Shown here piece after piece: positions 54,461 to 64,000 of a stretch of 64,000 nt of DNA. The DNA is taken from NCBI GenBank assembly GCA_020726505.1, contig JAHLEZ010000022.1, positions 434,001-498,000 on the forward strand, given 5' to 3'. Positions within the stretch are counted from its first letter, which is position 1, and each line of letters starts with the position of its first letter. Both the position numbers and the translations under genes were made by a program. Below the pieces are notes generated by a model, which saw only the letters and a list, made by a program, of their open reading frames with translations, had not been told where the DNA came from and made no database searches. The stretch comes from Leptodontidium sp. MPI-SDFR-AT-0119. Its lineage: Eukaryota > Ascomycota > Leotiomycetes > Helotiales > Leptodontidiaceae.

Positions 54461-56253
54461 TATGAAAAGGCGATATATGAGCTTAGCGGAGTATTTGGAG
54501 ACTTGTAGGTGCACATGTTGGGAAGTTTATACTTTTCCTGGCCAGTCTCCCAGCTCGCTCGAAATGCCGCCCGGCAGCCGAAAGAAAACGGCTCCGTTAT
54601 TTGCCGTGTAAGTCTGAGATATTATCAGGAACATCAAAGACATGACTGGCTAAGAAAGGTTTGCAGGAGGTACGTCTTCGCGGGGTAACAAGGGTCTGAT
54701 GGATCGTCAATCTGGGTTGGGGAAAGAATCAATTCATCCGGAGTCGGTAATGATTTCGGCAGATGGAAGCAGGGATTCATTGCCTTGGTAGCCAGTCTTT
54801 ATCAGGTATCGGTTGGGTAAAAGGGAGGAATGAAAGTCCGACAGCAAAATCGGTACCAGTGAAAATATTCCTAGTAGTCACTAAGGTGCATGAACTGAAC
54901 GAGCTTCAATAAGAACCTGACTTTGCATCGTTACAGCTAGCATTCTTTATGTGTCCTTGACTATTGCTTCGATTTTCCCTAAGATTTGGACGAATTTGAT
55001 CACGGTGGAGAGCAAAATCAAAGATGCTGGAGACCCGAACTGGGTCATAAATCTGCGTGACTTCCTATTCGTGTCTTTCATTCGCGGCCTGCTGCTGGCA
55101 GAATTGCTGAGTCCGAGGCTGATGAGTTAGTAACAGATCCTGTACAGTTGGATCCAGAAGATCTGTGTCCCAGATTGCAGGTGGCTTTCCATTTTTGAGT
55201 CTTGAAGATGTACTGCTTCACCTGCTCACACTTGGTGTCCTTTTGATATTGTGTAATGTTATGGCTCAGCGTATTTCATTCCCCACATCCAGGGAAATAT
55301 CCATAACGATCAAGAGATCCAGGACAGTTGGGGTATGGTACGCGTTTGTCGGTCTTCATGGCATTGGTATCGTTGCCCCTCCACTCCAACTCCATTCCAC
55401 GTTTCACTTGATGATAATCTATTGCTAGGATAATCACGTACAACGAGGAAGCAGGAGAGTGTCAATTGAGCTGATCAGCTTGTAGTATTAAAAGCTATGG
55501 ACAAACGATCAGGGGGATTACAAGTAGGAAACCTGCAACGTAATCCTGTCTTCCCAGAACCTCCAAAAAAACACTCCTCCGTCTCCCCTCTTTCCTTTCC
55601 TCGTCCTCTCCAAAACACAAACATCTACCACTTTGGGGTTTGGTTCTGGGCACCTAGAAGGAGGCAGCACAACATCAAAAGCTCAAATACCACGCTTACC
55701 AAGCAGATACGCTGTCAAAGTTGGGGCGTATTATCTCAGTCACTCGTGAAGCGAGTGTTTCGCGATGCGGGGAGATGATAAAAACCTACCACAAAATGGT
55801 GGAATTATACCTTTCAATAACATATGTGGGCTGCACAAGCAGCAGTACGATAACTTACAGATATAACACTTGTCAAAGAGAGATATCCCGAAAACGAGCA
55901 GCTGGTATTAACAATGACCCACCAAAGGCAGGTCGCCCCAACGAGGGTCGGTAGGGCTGGTTCGGTCACTAGAACTCGCCTAGATGACGTCCTTCATTTC
56001 CCTCCTCGTCTCCTCATCCTCCGTATTCCATGCATGGATAGTTTGGAGGTGGAAGATACAGAATGCTGATCTTGGCGGTGTTTTTTGAGATGATGGCTCA
56101 TGGTCTTCGACGTTTCGATGACGCGCCGGCTTCTTTCCTTAGCTTCCCCTTGTCTGCGATCCTTGCCTTTCAATCTTTCAGGATTATCTTTCGGTAGATC
56201 CGGTATTCAGGCCCGTAAACTATGACGATCTTGCAGGCTGGTCGAGGGTAGGA
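54461..56253. other. Intergenic region, 1.8 kb
   Basis: No gene supported. Plus-strand frames at 55165-55428 (87 codons, hydrophobic start) and 55497-55778 (93 codons) show no recognised motif. Composition is ordinary. Confidence 0.4.
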
Positions 56254-57114
56254 TCAAAGCTTACGGCGCTTAGGGGGAGTTCCATCCTCGATCTTTGCCT
56301 CTACATCCGACTCATCCCTCGAGCACTTCCGGGAGACCCCCCTTGCCTGACTTGAATGTGTGTGGGGTGGGGGTGGCGTCGACAATGACTTGTAGTCGGA
56401 CTCAAATTGGGATAAGAACTCATCTGCATCCCGTTCTCCATCGGTCTCGAGCTTCACTGGTCGACAACCGGTGCTCTGAATTGGCTGTGAGCGTGCCGCC
56501 ACGCCGAGTCGATCATTCGTAGAGGTAACAGGGAGCTGCGTGACAGGATCCTGAGATTCAAAATACTCCTTAGCGAATTTGTCCAGGTTGGGAAGAGTGT
56601 CCTCCGAGTGCTGCGACCATCGGACCAAGCTATGAGCAGCTTATGGGCATGTTGCTGCTGCTTGCAGCTAGCTGATGAAGCCTTGACCCCACGAGCAAGC
56701 TCTACCCACATCCAGCGCTGACCATCACCAGACGGCTTACTCCTGATTGCGAGATTGTCAGAGTATCTCTTACATAAACTCTTCGCGAACTTCCCACCAG
56801 GACCGCAGAACGCGAGAAAGGCGTTGTGCTGGTGGCATTTTACAGAGTATTTGTTCCGCGGCTCTACAAGCGCGGTCGGTTCAACAGGTGTTGCCGCAGA
56901 GCTTACCTGTGGCGGAGGTGCCGGTGGCGTTGTTTCTGGGGTAATGCGATGCAGTCGATCGTACGCCGCGGTCCCATGATTCGTCGAAGGCTTGCTTATC
57001 GAAATGTGAGCCATTTGGGTCGAGGCGGTCGGGCCCATTGGGCTTAGTAAAGAGGTGGTGGGTAATTGCCATTTGGCTGAGTTCAGCTCTATGTGAGGGG
57101 TATCTTCGTGCCAT
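56254..57114 (-). CDS. Three-exon protein with basic C-terminus, function unknown
   Basis: Start ATG at 57114 (MARRYPSHRAELSQ). Exons are 57114-56907, 56863-56741 and 56639-56254. Intron 1 is 43 bases (GTAAGC...TTGTAG) and intron 2 is 101 bases (GTAAGC...CATAAG). Spliced, 238 aa. The middle exon has a Cys/His-containing stretch, KCHQHNAFLAFCGPGGKF, then a helical KSLCKRYSDNL. The last exon has HSLVRWSQHSEDTLPNLDKF, an acidic ERDADEFLSQFESDY, a proline run and a final PPKRRKL that looks like a nuclear localisation signal. I recognise no named family. Intron 2 is the weakest point. A longer unspliced reading in the overlapping frame (57221-56454) is possible but lacks the C-terminal exon and looks low-complexity. 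Confidence 0.55.
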
Positions 57115-58106
57115 CTTGTCTCTTGCAGGGGTGATGAAGATGAAGATGAGGAGAGAAGGATAGTTGAAAGTTGAAAGTCAGATCGCGAGAAGGCCTTTGT
57201 ACGAGAAATTCTTAGCGCCACTTCGCCAGCGCAGCCCTCAGGCAGAACGTAATAACTCTAGATCCGCGCAGCGGACCGGTATGGTGCAAGTAAACAGGAA
57301 TTTTCCGGCTTTTGCTTTTGGTACGTCTCGTTCTCGTTCTTTCTCTAGAAATGCCATTGTCCGGGCCCGCTGGTGAATGGGCAGAGCATCTCGTAGCTAT
57401 AGCATGCAAGTATCTCAACATGTATCTATGGTGATATGACCCCGTTTCCCTTGCGACATTGGGGGGTATGTTGAGAGATTGGAATACACCAGAATGCAAA
57501 TCATATATGAAATCACGTGGCACGGTCCATATACAACGACTTTTGGCATAGATGCGGAAGACAGCGACTGCTTAAGCCGAGCGACCAAATGCGACTGTAA
57601 TTATCTGCCTCTAGTATTGATTCTGTTATATTGCAGGCTATAGTTAACGAAAAAAAACATAATGTTTTGTATAAAAAGACTTGGAGAGAGTAGAGGTCAA
57701 TGTGGGGCTGTTATTCTTACTTTGGTCAGTCTTTATCGTAATCCCGGTCACTCAGTAGCACTCGCTTTTCTACTGAGCTGTTCGGCGATCAGAGGAACGG
57801 GAAATGTTGGGGGTATTCCAAGGAATACAAGAATACCATACCATCGGAAGCAGGACTTGTCGTTAAAATAAGAATATCTTTTCTAGAGGTAATCTGGGGT
57901 CATGACACAAACTATACTGCATGCAGTAAGGGTTTCCGGTGCTTGGCTGGTCAGTGGGTTGGCGGCCATAAAAAAAGAGTGGTAATGAAGCCTCTACAGA
58001 TTACTTCGTTTCTGATATTTGTTTTCGAGCCGCTTGATATCCAAGTCCCTTAAAAAGCAGCCCCTGTTGAAGAAGACTCTTCAGTAGTAACGCCATTAAT
58101 CCATCC
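57115..58106. other. Divergent intergenic region, 1 kb
   Basis: Upstream region between the three-exon gene (minus) and the HET gene (plus). A 103-codon minus frame at 57212-57523 is basic and low-complexity, and I do not support it as a gene. An oligo-A stretch lies near 57650. Confidence 0.45.
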
Positions 58107-59870
58107 ATGCTCCTAAATATGGATAGCGAATCCTCCGAGGAGCGCAGGGAGCAGCAATGTTCCGTCGAAGAATCAGATAATCAACATTTGGAAGCAAGCA
58201 TTGGCATCTACAGCGAACTCCCCGAAGGCGCGTTCATCCGCTATCTAATCTTAGAGCCTGGTACCACCGAACCGATTTCCTGCCGGCTTATAACCGTAGC
58301 CTTAGAAGAAACACCGCCTTTCGAGGCCATCTCATACGTCTGGGGCTCAAACGAGAGGAACCAACCCATTACCTGCAATAGAGCGACTCTCGGCATCACA
58401 GCGAACCTACGCGATACCCTCTACCAGGTTCGACTGGAGGATCAGACCCGAGCTCTGTGGGCGGACTCAATCTGCATCAATCAGGAAGATGCGCAGGAGC
58501 GGGGGAAGCAGGTTGCCTTAATGGAGCATATCTACAGCAAGGCGAAACGGGTTTTGATATGCATTGGATTGCCGGGCAAAGAACAGTCAAGTCTCCATGC
58601 CAAGTCTGCGCAGGCGCTTGTGAGCGATGTGAATCACATGATTGACTCGGAGCTCGCAAAAATCGACATGGACAACGACAACTATTCGAATACATTTCCT
58701 TATCCCGAGCCCGGCGATGCCATACTGTCGGACACCCGTTGGGAGTCGTTGGCTGTTCTGCACTCACAGCCCTGGTTTACGCGCGGATGGGTGGTGCAGG
58801 AAGCAGGCTTGGCTTCCGTGGCCGTGGTACTGTGGGGCAGCGTTCAGATAGACTGGGTGAGCCTGGTACGAGTCCAGCTATGGCTTTTGCGCAGAGCTTC
58901 TAAGATCCGAGATACCCATCCGACGCTCGGGATTTCTGACCTGCATGTGGACATCTTCGAGAGGCAAAATAGTTGCGAGGCTCGTTGCTTCTACCCGGAT
59001 CATACCTCCACACTGCTAGGTACTATTGACACCTTGAATCAGGCCAGGGAACTTAGCCTGACGGACCCGCGAGATCGACTTCACGCGCTCCTCCCACTCA
59101 TAAACGCCACCGACCGGACACAGCTCGCACTCGAGCCGGATTATACTCGGCATTATCTCGACGACTACCTCGACTTCGCTACACGCTGGCTTTCGATGGG
59201 ACGGGACTCCTTCGAATTACTACACTCTGTTGTACACACTGAATCTACCTTTTCTGACCAATTTCCATCCTGGGTCCCGCGATGGAATACAGATTATCAC
59301 CCGGTCGGTTGCTCTCACCCCGCTTCACCCCAGCTGCTTCCTCGAATTACAAAGGAATTCTCACCTTCCATTAACCTAAGCATACCCGATCGAATTCTTG
59401 AGGTCCGGGGTGTGATTTTCGACCGCGTTCAATTTCACACGGACACTCTCAGTTCGCATCTATCCATTGACGACCCGACCATCACTTCATTCTGGAACAT
59501 TGCGTCCGATATGACCACGAAGTCCCCTTACTCACCATCTTCTCGCCCCATAGCTCTTGCGACCGCCATTACGCTGCGTAGAGTTTTAGGCGACTGGACT
59601 GCCTGGATAGCGCACAGAGAAGCGTACATCTCTCGACTTGGAGCTCTCAGACCCCCGTCGGACCCAGCAGCGGCCCGTGGCACCGCTGAGAATTTCCATG
59701 CCGTATCTCGACAATGCGTCGACAAGCGACGCATCATTCTAACCGAGCGTGGTTACTTTGGCCTGGCCCCAAGAACTGTGATGCTGGGTGATCTCTGTTG
59801 CATTCTTTTTGGCGGCAGGTCCTCCTTTATTCTTCGAAGGAGGACCCATAGGGAGCGGGAATGCTATTAA
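58107..59870 (+). CDS. HET-domain protein with a premature stop near its C-terminus
   Basis: 587 aa to the TAA at 59868-59870, no intron. Classical HET blocks: FEAISYVWGS near residue 75, LWADSICINQED near 117, RGWVVQEAG near 227. The second ATG (58119, MDSES) may be the real start. The C-terminal part reaches CCILFGGRSSFILRR and then stops at ECY. The same frame continues for 46 codons after the TAA with typical HET C-terminal text (LVGSAEIIG, then WGLGSESSKDWLEFG and EEETIAIC) and ends at a TGA (60006-60008). So the TAA is most likely a nonsense mutation, probably CAA to TAA. The HET domain itself is intact, so a shortened protein may still act. Role: non-self recognition and cell death, by family. 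Confidence 0.88.
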   Translation: MLLNMDSESSEERREQQCSVEESDNQHLEASIGIYSELPEGAFIRYLILEPGTTEPISCRLITVALEETPPFEAISYVWGSNERNQPITCNRATLGITANLRDTLYQVRLEDQTRALWADSICINQEDAQERGKQVALMEHIYSKAKRVLICIGLPGKEQSSLHAKSAQALVSDVNHMIDSELAKIDMDNDNYSNTFPYPEPGDAILSDTRWESLAVLHSQPWFTRGWVVQEAGLASVAVVLWGSVQIDWVSLVRVQLWLLRRASKIRDTHPTLGISDLHVDIFERQNSCEARCFYPDHTSTLLGTIDTLNQARELSLTDPRDRLHALLPLINATDRTQLALEPDYTRHYLDDYLDFATRWLSMGRDSFELLHSVVHTESTFSDQFPSWVPRWNTDYHPVGCSHPASPQLLPRITKEFSPSINLSIPDRILEVRGVIFDRVQFHTDTLSSHLSIDDPTITSFWNIASDMTTKSPYSPSSRPIALATAITLRRVLGDWTAWIAHREAYISRLGALRPPSDPAAARGTAENFHAVSRQCVDKRRIILTERGYFGLAPRTVMLGDLCCILFGGRSSFILRRRTHRERECY

Positions 59871-60216
59871 CTTGTCGGAAGCGCAGAGATTATAGGTAAG
59901 GAGGCCAACATCAATAATGGTGGTATATCTATGTGGGGTCTGGGCAGTGAGTCGAGTAAAGATTGGTTGGAGTTCGGCGTGGAGGAAGAGACGATCGCCA
60001 TCTGCTGATTATCCAAGCCGAAGGCTTCAAAATATCGCTGCCTCTCTCACCTTTTCGCTTCTCTATGCAGCCAGGGCAGCGTAGGGCGCGAAAGGGACGA
60101 AGACCTAAGCCGAAGGCTTTGCATTATGTTCTTAGGGGAAGTGCCTGATTTTTGTCATTTGTTACTATAAAACCGGACAGACAAATTGCAATTTAGCTAT
60201 GTTAAATGGAATGGGT

Positions 60217-60240
60217 GCAAGGATGGCCGGAGTGGTTTAA
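60217..60240 (+). other. tRNA-like 5' fragment (A-box-like) at the block boundary
   Basis: The string AAGGATGGCCGGAGTGGTTT resembles the 5' half of eukaryotic class II (Leu/Ser) tRNAs around the A box, with one extra G. No anticodon arm or B box follows. The AT-rich block begins within 10-20 bases, so this would be at most a truncated tRNA gene or a chance match. Confidence 0.25.
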
Positions 60241-60390
60241 ATAATGTCAACCAGCTCCCCCTTTGCCCCCTAGATTTAAATAGGTTATAGTATTACTGTT
60301 GTTTATCCAGAATAATCACCTCGTCCTGCGTGCTCGCAAGCGAGACTGCACGTGATCCCTCGCCGCTTTTCTCATCCTCAACTTACCTCG

Positions 60391-60430
60391 CGCTTACCCT
60401 TCCTTACCCTTCCTTACCCTCGGCTTACCC
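60391..60430 (+). repeat. Four 10-bp units of NNCTTACCCT
   Basis: CGCTTACCCT, TCCTTACCCT twice, then CGGCTTACCC. Similar ACTTACCT words precede it. It stands at the left end of the third AT-rich block and resembles a short degenerate satellite. It is not canonical telomere sequence. Confidence 0.6.
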
Positions 60431-60899
60431 ACTCTTCACACTTAGTCTCTACTACCTTACCTTCGCTTATTACCCCCTAGTAGCTCGAAATCCTTAGTTA
60501 CCCTTTATATAGGGCTTATCTTAGTAGCGTTATTAAGAATGTTAACTCTTAATAAGTAAGATTAAAGAGTACTAAAACGGGTCCTAGTAATTAAAATAAG
60601 CTTCTTATTATTAAAATAGCTTAACGCCTTATATCTCTTATATTTAACTAAGACTAGAATTAAGTCTTTTAATATATACTTTATTTAATTATTATAACCC
60701 TTTGACTCTTATAACCCCCTTCCTTATCCTTCCTTTTATTATTTATCTTTTTTATATACTTTATATTCTCGAGCGTCCTCTTTCTCTAACGTCACAATTT
60801 TTATTATTTCTTTAGCTTTGTACTCTTTTTGTAGAGCCTCTAGTTCTTTCTCTCCTTTCTCTCTATAGCCCTAACACCTCTTATTTATAAGTACAAAGA

Positions 60900-63800
60900 A
60901 TACTTAAGATAGGCCAGAAGACACTAAAGGAGAAGGCGAAGAGGGCTCGAGAAAATAGATTTAATAATAATAATAATAACATTAATGATTCCCTTGTCCT
61001 GAAAATAATCTTACTTTATACTATTAAAGTGTATAATGAGCAGATAGATATATAGCTAAAGTAAGTTCCCCCTCCTATTTATATTTATACTTTAAAGTAA
61101 GAACTATATTAATGTTTTGCCTTTGCGTCTTTATAAGTTTACAAAGGATTATCTAGGCGTAAACCCTTGTGAATTTCGTACTTTGAAGCGTTTTGCTAAA
61201 TTTATTAGACTATTAATACTAAGTTAGCTAAAGGAGATAATAACTATTGATATTATACGTTATTATATACGACGTTTTACTTTAATTTAATAGCGAAAAA
61301 CCGGCGAATATATTCTTAAATAATTTAGGAGATTATTCACTTATATAAGTGTGCCATTTTGTGACTTTCTCTTTTATTATTTAATTACAACTATTTCTTT
61401 ATTAATAAGTGAAAGTATATTAAAGGATTACTTAAGGTAGATATTAGCTTATTAACTGTTTATCAAGAACGACACTACTTAACCTTAAAGAAATACCTTA
61501 TTCTAGTTTTCGTAGTCTAAGAGAATAATTAGTCTAAGTTTAATTATAAAGCTTCTCAGGTTAGGTTTAGCGCCAAAATAAATTTCTACTATTACTCGTT
61601 AGCTAAAATAAGGGAATTAACAGAATCCTTAACTCGAGTAAATAGTGAGAAAGGGCTATACTATAGTATAAGTAACCTTTATAATTAATTAAAACTGAAA
61701 TTGTTTTTAGTTAAATCTGTTGGGATAGCCTTAGCTGAGGGGCATTCTCTTACTCTGACAGCTTCCAAAGATAGTCGTCTCTCCTGGCCAAATGAAGCTT
61801 GGTTTCATACCTTGCCTCCTGGTTTCGTACGAGTAATGCTTATACGAGCTACGGGGTTTGGTACTTGATGTATTTAAGGTAGCTTTCCCTTTCGTACGAA
61901 AGGGACACACGGAATATACTTGATTAAACTTCACTTGTTGTATTCTTTGTCACCCTGATATCAGGTATCGAACCTTGGTTAGATACTAACAAAATCTGTA
62001 TTAATATTACTTAGTAAAATATTATTATATTAGTTAAATAGGGCTAAGATAGAAAACTAGAGATCCGAATAGAATTAATAAGAGAATTTACAAAGGGAAT
62101 ATATAATTCACAAAATAAGTTAGATTTAAAAACTCTTTATAGTTTTATATTTCTAATATAAGCTGACTTCTTTAAATAAGCCTTAATATTTAATAAATAA
62201 AAGTATAATAAGTCTACTACTTATTTTTAATCTCATTTTATTTATCCTTAGCATTACTCTTATTAGCGGTGTATTTAAGTATTATAAAATAGCCGACGAG
62301 ATTTTTAATTTATACCCCTCGTAATATAATGATTACTAGATCTTGGAATAAGCTGACTATATATAAGATATACTTATTTTCTAAGGCGCAATATATTATA
62401 ATCTTACTAAAAAGATTTAAAAGTTAAATTTATTCTTTAAGTAACTTATAAGTGTAACTTAGCGGGCCAGTATAGTTAACGTCACTATCTATAATAATAG
62501 ACGTGAAGTAATCGTTAAAGTTAACGGTAAGGCTTTTATCTTACTTATTTTAATTATAGTCTATTAATTATAATTTAACTCGTGGCTATTTAATCGCCGA
62601 ATTAAGGAAATTTGCTAGGTAATCAAATCACAAAGTGTTTTAGACGTATTATATAGCGGAAGGGAGCGTAAATGGCTAAAATAACTTCCTTAATTAACCG
62701 TGCCAAACCGACTTTATCAAGGATATACGTGGGATATTATTACACTATAACTTAGAGCTTTAGTAATCGCTCTTAGTAAAGATATAATATAAGCTTTAAT
62801 AGCGACTGGACTATATCGCCCTTTAAGAGGAGCTTATAAACTTAAATAATAACATCACCACAACGATAGACAAAGAGGTTAGCCGAAAGCTTCGAGCCCG
62901 ACAGAAAGACTTATATATAGAACGATAATAACTTATTAAAGAAAAGCTAAAAAAGTATTATAAAAGTTAGCCTCGAAAACAATTATCTTAAAGTAACTAA
63001 AAGGATCGTTACCACAGCTTTTTTAATCGCGTTCGCTATATAATGCCCGAGCGCGACCGCCTAACACAAACTTTACTCTTGCCGGTCCCCCTCCAAAGCC
63101 CTAAAGGCTAAGTTACTCTTAAAGACCTTATTACACTTTATAAGGGCGACTTTCGTATAATATATTAATTAGTACTAAGACCTATATTAAGTTGTTATTT
63201 AGTGCCTAGTTATAAGTAAGGGATTTAAAGGTAAGTAAGCCTTTATTTCACGTTAAACTAAGTTAATTAAACTTCGCCTTTTTATGACATCTTAGTTACG
63301 AATTAATAAAAGTATATATATTATTATTAAGAAGCTTATCTTAAAAAACGAGACAAATGCGCTATCTTTTACTTTTAATGTAGTAAATAAGTGACAAGTG
63401 AAGTAGATTAGGAGTTCTATTATTAAGATCACTTTAATAAACTTGATATACCTCTATAATATAACCCCGTCATTTTTTACTACGCTATTACTCGTGCTAA
63501 ATACTGCTTTAGTTGTCTTCGTGACTCGATACTATCAGCTACCTAACAAATACGTTAATTCCCTAAGCGGGTACTTTAGTTAACTCACGTAGAAAAGTAT
63601 ATAAAAGAGAATATTAAGGGCATTAATTTTAGTAAACCTGTCCTATACTTATATTCTTTATATATTAAACCTTATATATTTAAATCGCCTTAAGATCTAC
63701 GCGAATACTTCTAAGATAATTATAGTATTTTAATACTTAGCTTGGGGAAAAAGCGTTAATTTAGTATAAAGAATTAGCTAGATACTTAAGAAGGAAAATC

Positions 63801-64000
63801 GGATATTATTAAGAGAAAACGTCTACGACTTTAAGGCAAGTTATATACTACTGTCCTCGATCCTAAGCCTAACTAGCCGGGATGTCACGAGATAAAATCC
63901 GAGCCTTAAAGTAAGGCACTAAATTATAACTTCGTTAATTATTCGGCTAAAGACCTTAAGTCTAGTAGTTTAGACGTTAGTAAGTCTCTAACGATAATAT
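60900..64000 (+). pseudogene. Second DUF3435-type recombinase relic, runs off the window
   Basis: Plus-strand text in shifting frames, broken by RIP stops. It starts with a basic helix (KEKAKRARENRFNN) near 60930. Then comes a recombinase N-terminal domain near 61120-61330 (TLKRFAKFIRLLI, RKTGEYILK). A distal part near 62850-63110 reads ARQKDLYIER, then FFNRVRYIMPERDRLTQTL and LPVPLQSPKG, clearly parallel to RVRTLILKRDRLTSNLF in the minus-strand relic at 33230. A C-terminal finger region near 63500-63700 gives CFSCLRDS, HVEKYIKE and YIFKSP. Family: DUF3435 (FLU1-II), which includes Starship captains. A solo LTR (61718-61991) interrupts it. The end lies outside the window. Confidence 0.6.
61718..61991. 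mobile_element. Solo LTR, 274 bp, copia-type ends
   Basis: Starts TGTTGGGATAGCC and ends GATACTAACA, with the 5-bp duplication AAATC at 61713-61717 and 61992-61996. Base-balanced and free of RIP-like change, inside the decayed recombinase relic. Its first six bases equal those of the solo LTR at 33382, but the rest differs. Confidence 0.85.

Noticed and set aside
56454..57221. Single 255-codon unspliced gene in place of the three-exon model
   Set aside because: Its ends are low-complexity, and it ignores good GTAAGC donors and the conserved-looking KRRKL-terminated exon in another frame.
57212..57523. 103-codon minus-strand frame
   Set aside because: Basic low-complexity text without homology signals, overlapping the upstream region of the three-exon gene.
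60391..60430. Telomere repeat
   Set aside because: The unit is CTTACCCT with a 10-base period, not TTAGGG/CCCTAA.

Overview
This is nuclear DNA of a filamentous ascomycete (Pezizomycotina). The evidence is short GT-AG introns of about 40-60 bases, HET-domain genes, a HET/NACHT-WD40 remnant, and large AT-rich blocks whose coding relics are riddled with TAA/TAG codons, as left by repeat-induced point mutation (RIP). A Leotiomycete/Helotiales-type genome would fit, but that is inference; the sequence does not identify the species.

The window has two textures. Gene-bearing, base-balanced DNA lies at about 1-0.9 kb, 1.65-4.7 kb and 36.06-60.23 kb. AT-rich decayed DNA lies at about 0.9-1.65, 4.74-36.05 and 60.25-64 kb. 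The large AT block is a graveyard. A copia (Ty1) element (8989-24744, TSD TAGTA) is split inside its RNase H region by a Ty3/gypsy chromovirus (14375-22709, TSD GACGA). Around it lie relics of two F-box-like genes (about 5480-6469 minus, 26218-27036 plus), a von Willebrand A-domain gene (about 29100-29960), a DUF3435-type tyrosine recombinase (about 31970-35513 minus), an unidentified membrane protein, an inverted-repeat element, a 50-bp tandem repeat and an internal TTAGGG tract. A second DUF3435 relic runs off the right end (about 60.9-64 kb). Three much fresher solo LTRs with perfect 5-bp target duplications sit inside the two recombinase relics.

The left gene zone holds a HET-domain gene (2234-4048) and, convergent to it, a remnant of a NACHT-WD40 NLR-like gene. 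The 24-kb central zone holds, in order: a small acidic nuclear-type protein, a divergent HET-like protein (725 aa), a kinase-like protein, a full-size ABCA-type transporter, a small 6-Cys secreted protein, a second small secreted protein (two exons), a GH128/Asl1-type beta-1,3-glucanase (three exons), a CE1-type polysaccharide esterase (two exons), a three-exon protein with a basic C-terminus, and a third HET gene that carries a nonsense codon 46 codons before the natural end of its frame.

Functionally the window joins self/non-self recognition genes (three HET proteins and an NLR remnant) with a run of four secreted or wall-active proteins at 48-54.5 kb, all bordered by RIP-decayed transposons. 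That is the layout expected of a fast-evolving, accessory-type region. Gene models were built by reading splice sites and frames by eye. Family assignments rest on recognised motifs, not on database searches.
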